Shown here piece after piece: positions 5,969-8,933 of a DNA stretch of 8,933 bases. Each line of letters starts with the position of its first letter. Position 1 is the stretch's first letter. The position numbers were made by a program, and so were the translations under genes. The notes beneath the pieces were generated by a model that was not told the origin of the DNA, did no database searches, and was given only the letters and a program-made list of their open reading frames with translations. Origin of the DNA: an uncultured Bacilli bacterium (GTDB lineage Bacteria > Bacillota_I > Bacilli_A > RF39 > UBA660); NCBI GenBank assembly GCA_934130265.1, contig CAKOYC010000038.1:1-8933 (forward strand). Direction: 5' to 3'.

Positions 5969-7726
5969 TTAATCATCTATAATTTCTAAATTTTTTTCCA
6001 TATATTTTCTAAACTCATCATTTTCCCAAAAGCCAAGACGAACACCATCAATCCCACGGGTTAATAAAACATAATAATTATTTAAAACTTGTAAAGTGAA
6101 TTCGCGTTCATAGTATTCATCTTTCATTTCTTCTTTTTTGTAATTACTATTTCTATTTTTTAAATTAGCAGGATTACCTTTTAGTTTACCATTACTATCT
6201 ACTTCAAGATCATTTCCAATTAAAACTCCCACTTTGTTTAAATCTAATCCCTGAACAGAAAATATAGAGCCTATCTGAAATTTAGCATCACTATCACGAG
6301 AATTCAACCAATCTTCTTGAGTAGAATTCCATCTGTAATGAATATCACCTTCATGCCATTGTTTAATTTTTGAATCTCTTCCTTCTTTTAAGCTCCAAGG
6401 TTCAACAAGACCTGCAAGAATTCTGTTAATATGATTTTTGTTATGAGTTCTATCATTTCCTAACCATTTTGTTAAATTATGAAGTGGTTCCGTTTTAAAA
6501 TAGCCAAAATATGCATCAACTGACTTATCCCTAAAAACATCTCTATTAAAATTCGGATTAAAATTTGCAAGTTCTGACTCTAATAAACCTGTATCTTTAT
6601 AAAGAAGATACTTTATTCCATTTATATAATCATCAGATGTATAATTTTTTCCTACTGGTGATTTAATTCTAAATTGAGTTTTCAAAAATCTTTTTTCATA
6701 GCCATTAGTTAACTCTTTAAACATTTCCCTTGAAATATTAGCTGGTCTAACTTTTTGAAATATATCATACATAAGGATTATTTGTTTTCCTATCTTTTGT
6801 AAGATTTCAAGATGAGAATTACATTCTTTATATTTTGATTTTTTGTATACTTCATTATGCGTAGGTTGTTGTTTACCATAACGTCTTGAAAGCTTATGTG
6901 CTTCATCTACTATGATAATATCATATTTTTCATCTTCATTAATGACTTTATTTGAAGTGCTAACCTTGAAATAATCATTCTCTTGCATACCATAAGCTTC
7001 AAAAATATTTCTAGCAGTTTTTTCCCAATTTGGTTGAACAAGAACCCTTATTTTCTTTTTATGTTTATCATCTTTTTCTTTATTAATATCTAATAATTTA
7101 GCTACAAGATGAGTTAATAAAACTGTCTTTCCTGTTCCTGCATCTCCATTTACTACATAATTTTTACTTGGATTTGTAATTATTTCTTCTAATAATTTTT
7201 CTTGATTCTCACTTAAAGTTTTAATAGGACTATATTTAAATAAGACATTATTTCTAAGTTCATTAAGAGTTGGTGTGTTAACCCATTTTCGTTTTTTATA
7301 AAGTTCTTCTTCCCACACTTTTAAAATTACTTCTGATTCAATATCATCACTTTTAGCATATGTAGTAGCTTTTTGTCCATCATTAATGTTAATAAGGTTA
7401 CAACCATCAGTACGAAAATAGACAATAAAACGATTTTCAATATCATTGAGAACAGTTCCATTAAACTCTTCTGAAAATATTACTATTACTTCCTTGAAAT
7501 TAGCTTTTATAAATTCTTCTTTATTTTTATCTTTAGTATAATGATCATTGTTTCTACGCCTAAAATTAGTAGTTTGTCCAATATAAAAACCAGTATCACT
7601 TTTATATATATAAATTGCATCTCCATTTTCCAAAGATTTTTTCTGTCCCTCAGTAAGTTTTAAAGGATTTTTATTAATTAATTCTTTTCCATCCAGTGAA
7701 AATTCAATAATATCATAATTTATCAT
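5969..7726 (-). CDS. GIY-YIG nuclease-DUF2075 (Schlafen-type) helicase fusion
   Basis: A 585-residue two-domain protein. Residues about 35-115 form a GIY-YIG nuclease domain: AIYIY (37-41), YIG (48-50), the arginines 56-58, His62, Glu97 and Asn110 fall where the catalytic tyrosines, arginine, metal-binding glutamate and asparagine are expected. Residues about 165-575 form a superfamily-1-like DUF2075 helicase: Walker A GDAGTGKT (194-201), Walker B IIVDEAHKL (271-279), a QFR element (351-353), IGSIFSVQGLDL (485-496) and LLTRG (554-558) as motifs V and VI. No motif is broken, so both ATPase and nuclease should be active. The fold is shared with Schlafen-family helicases, some of which restrict viruses. 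It overlaps the MazG gene by 14 bases, and its AAGGAG lies inside that gene about 12 bases before the ATG, implying coupled synthesis. A role in phage defence or DNA/RNA surveillance is inferred. Confidence 0.88.
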   Translation of the reverse strand: MINYDIIEFSLDGKELINKNPLKLTEGQKKSLENGDAIYIYKSDTGFYIGQTTNFRRRNNDHYTKDKNKEEFIKANFKEVIVIFSEEFNGTVLNDIENRFIVYFRTDGCNLININDGQKATTYAKSDDIESEVILKVWEEELYKKRKWVNTPTLNELRNNVLFKYSPIKTLSENQEKLLEEIITNPSKNYVVNGDAGTGKTVLLTHLVAKLLDINKEKDDKHKKKIRVLVQPNWEKTARNIFEAYGMQENDYFKVSTSNKVINEDEKYDIIIVDEAHKLSRRYGKQQPTHNEVYKKSKYKECNSHLEILQKIGKQIILMYDIFQKVRPANISREMFKELTNGYEKRFLKTQFRIKSPVGKNYTSDDYINGIKYLLYKDTGLLESELANFNPNFNRDVFRDKSVDAYFGYFKTEPLHNLTKWLGNDRTHNKNHINRILAGLVEPWSLKEGRDSKIKQWHEGDIHYRWNSTQEDWLNSRDSDAKFQIGSIFSVQGLDLNKVGVLIGNDLEVDSNGKLKGNPANLKNRNSNYKKEEMKDEYYEREFTLQVLNNYYVLLTRGIDGVRLGFWENDEFRKYMEKNLEIIDD

Positions 7727-8039
7727 ACTTTGTTGAAACTCCTTTCGCTTTAGAAATTGGATACTTCACCTCTGTTTCATCCATTTTTTTATTTACAATT
7801 TCTATGATATCAACACCAAGTACCTGTGACATTTGTAAGCAATAGTTAGTAACATCAGCTAATTCCTTAAGCACCTCTTCTTTATTGTAGTTATCACCAT
7901 CCCACTGAAAACATTCAAGAAGTTCTCCTGCTTCAATTGATATTGATTTAGCTAGATTAACTGGAGAATGAAATTGATCCCATTCTCTATCTTGATTAAA
8001 CTTTTTAATTCTTAATAATAATTCATCTAATTTTTCCAT
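7713..8039 (-). CDS. MazG-like nucleotide pyrophosphohydrolase
   Basis: A 108-residue all-alpha NTP pyrophosphatase that should convert (d)NTPs to (d)NMPs plus pyrophosphate in the cytoplasm. The metal-binding signature is complete: EAGE (36-39) with Glu42, then ELAD (59-62). FHSPVNLAKSISIEAGEL (23-40) and the ending KYPISKAKG (92-100) resemble the small single-domain group near dCTPase/RS21-C6 rather than the long two-domain E. coli MazG. The start is supported by GGAGG (8046-8050), six bases before the ATG, and by the promoter upstream. The gene ends in TGA inside the start region of the helicase gene (14-base overlap). Besides house-cleaning of damaged nucleotides, enzymes of this type can deplete nucleotides or hydrolyse modified ones during phage infection; the tight coupling to a nuclease-helicase favours a joint role, which is inferred. 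Confidence 0.9.
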   Translation of the reverse strand: MEKLDELLLRIKKFNQDREWDQFHSPVNLAKSISIEAGELLECFQWDGDNYNKEEVLKELADVTNYCLQMSQVLGVDIIEIVNKKMDETEVKYPISKAKGVSTKYDKL

Positions 8040-8084
8040 GCATTTCCTCCAACTTGATGATATAAATAGTTCTTTTCCAATATC

Positions 8085-8093
8085 AGTATAGCA
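8085..8093 (-). promoter_or_regulatory. Extended -10 promoter of the MazG operon
   Basis: The minus strand carries TGC-TATACT (TGn extension at 8091-8093, -10 at 8085-8090), 46 bases before the MazG start codon. No convincing -35 hexamer stands at the usual distance, which is acceptable for an extended -10. An interrupted palindrome TGATT-AC-AATCA at 8138-8149 lies about 45 bases upstream and might be an operator, but short A/T palindromes are common here. Confidence 0.45.
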
Positions 8094-8160
8094 TTAAACA
8101 TTAGTTTTCGCTACCTTAATCTATAATCTAGTTTTCCTGATTACAATCAATTTCTAGTAT

Positions 8161-8933
8161 TCATTCTAATATGAACTCTACTCTTTTTAATAGTTCATTT
8201 ATAAATAACTCTTCATTTATTTTATAAATATAACTATATTTTTTGCCAATATCTTTCAAACTCATCCCACTCACATATACATCTGTTCTATCAAGTATTA
8301 TATATCTATCATGTAATGGATTATTATTTATAAACAAGATATTACTATATTGTTTATTATATTTTTTTAGTAAAACACTATCTAAGTTTTTTGATACGAT
8401 AATAATATTTTTATTAATATTTTTTAACATATCTAATAATTCTTTATTAGCATAATTATCTATAATTATAATTTCTTCTTTGGCACTATTTAGTATATCT
8501 ATTAAGATACTATAAGCATCATATATTTTACCGTCATAAATAATAGATGTTTGCTTAGAAGATAGCTTATCAAATGATTCTTCTAATTTTAATATTCTAT
8601 TCTCATGGTTAACTAACATACTATCTCTATTACTATTTGATAAATATCTTCTCATATAAACAAAAGCATCTATTATCTGCATACTCATTATATCTGCTAC
8701 TGGTGTTCTTAATATAGTTGCAAGCATAGCAACACCTTGTTCTGTAAATACAAATGGTAATTTTCTAACGCCACCATAATTATTTAAACTTGAAGTCCCA
8801 AGTTGGGACTTCAAATTTAAATATTCCTCCTTATCTAGTTGAAACATATATCGTTCTGGAAACTTATTAATATGTCTTTTTACAGCTTGATTAATAGTTT
8901 TTGTACCATTTGAACATTCATACAGTCTAGCAA
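8161..8933 (-). CDS. ORF6N-domain protein with PLD-like C-terminal domain (5' end outside window)
   Basis: The frame stays open from the stop at 8161-8163 to the right edge, giving at least 256 residues. The 28 codons before the internal ATG at 8847 encode clear ORF6N sequence (LYECSNGTKTINQAVKRHI), so that ATG is not the start. The ORF6N part continues through FPERYMFQLDKEEY and LPFVFTEQGVAMLATIL. This DNA-binding domain is typical of phage antirepressors and related regulators. A short coiled linker (HENRILKLEESF) leads to a C-terminal domain with IYDAYSILIDILNSAKEEI, IIIIDNYA and NPLHDRYIILD, which I recognise as the phospholipase D-like module often attached to chromosomal ORF6N proteins. 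Its active-site motif reads H-D-R where an active PLD has H-x-K, so catalysis is doubtful. It suggests a prophage remnant or domesticated regulator next to the MazG operon. Confidence 0.85.
   Translation of the reverse strand, partial: ARLYECSNGTKTINQAVKRHINKFPERYMFQLDKEEYLNLKSQLGTSSLNNYGGVRKLPFVFTEQGVAMLATILRTPVADIMSMQIIDAFVYMRRYLSNSNRDSMLVNHENRILKLEESFDKLSSKQTSIIYDGKIYDAYSILIDILNSAKEEIIIIDNYANKELLDMLKNINKNIIIVSKNLDSVLLKKYNKQYSNILFINNNPLHDRYIILDRTDVYVSGMSLKDIGKKYSYIYKINEELFINELLKRVEFILE

Noticed and set aside
8138..8149. TGATT-AC-AATCA palindrome as an operator or terminator
   Set aside because: Ten matching A/T-rich bases are expected by chance in such DNA; there is no U tract for termination and no second copy.
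8243..8455. Plus-strand hydrophobic frame of 70 codons
   Set aside because: Antisense of the PLD-like domain; the hydrophobicity comes from reading A/T-rich codons backwards.
8847..8849. ATG at 8847 as the start of the ORF6N gene
   Set aside because: The upstream 28 codons are open and encode conserved ORF6N residues, so the real start is beyond the window.
1..8933. tRNA, rRNA or riboswitch genes and use of genetic code 4
   Set aside because: I saw no cloverleaf, rRNA segment or known riboswitch core; TGA terminates the MazG and ORF6N genes, so it is not read as tryptophan.

Overview
The window is very AT-rich, with A/T-ending codons throughout, and every gene I support lies on the minus strand. 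The families present (Mbeg1-like DUF2974 hydrolase, CmpB-type membrane protein, DUF4143 ATPases, ORF6N antirepressor-like protein) and strong GGAGG-type ribosome binding sites point to a low-GC Bacillota. A gut-associated Bacilli or Mollicutes-related lineage is plausible. At least two genes end in TGA and tryptophan is encoded by TGG, so the standard bacterial code applies rather than the Mycoplasma code. I cannot name a species.

Reading in the direction of transcription (right to left): (1) 8161-8933 is the 3' part of a gene for an ORF6N-domain protein with a phospholipase D-like C-terminal domain. It is cut by the window edge; its frame stays open through the last base, so the internal ATG at 8847 is not the start. 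(2) 8039 down to 4755 looks like one operon with an extended -10 promoter at about 8085-8093. It encodes a MazG-like nucleotide pyrophosphohydrolase, a 585-residue protein joining a GIY-YIG nuclease domain to a DUF2075 (Schlafen-type) helicase, a Tag-type 3-methyladenine DNA glycosylase and a CmpB-family membrane protein. MazG and the helicase overlap by 14 bases. (3) 4520-3171 is a separately promoted AAA ATPase with a DUF4143/PD-(D/E)XK C-terminus; a 15-base direct repeat with 33-base period sits just upstream of its -35 region. (4) 2968 to about 3145 is an IS200/IS605-type right end with omega-RNA-like hairpins but no tnpB gene. (5) 2942-262 is a tight three-gene operon: DUF362 protein, Mbeg1-like alpha/beta hydrolase, single-pass membrane protein. 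(6) About 97-190 is a second IS200/IS605-like terminus, probably a left end, with an outward-left promoter; its body lies outside the window.

The most interesting unit is the MazG / GIY-YIG-DUF2075 pair: a nucleotide-cleaving enzyme translationally coupled to a nuclease-helicase fusion in which all expected catalytic motifs are present. It sits next to a phage-type ORF6N gene. This arrangement suggests a compact anti-phage or nucleic-acid surveillance module, but that function is inferred. The second interesting feature is the orphan omega-RNA-like end directly in front of the DUF362 start codon, which has probably replaced or become the operon's 5' regulatory region.
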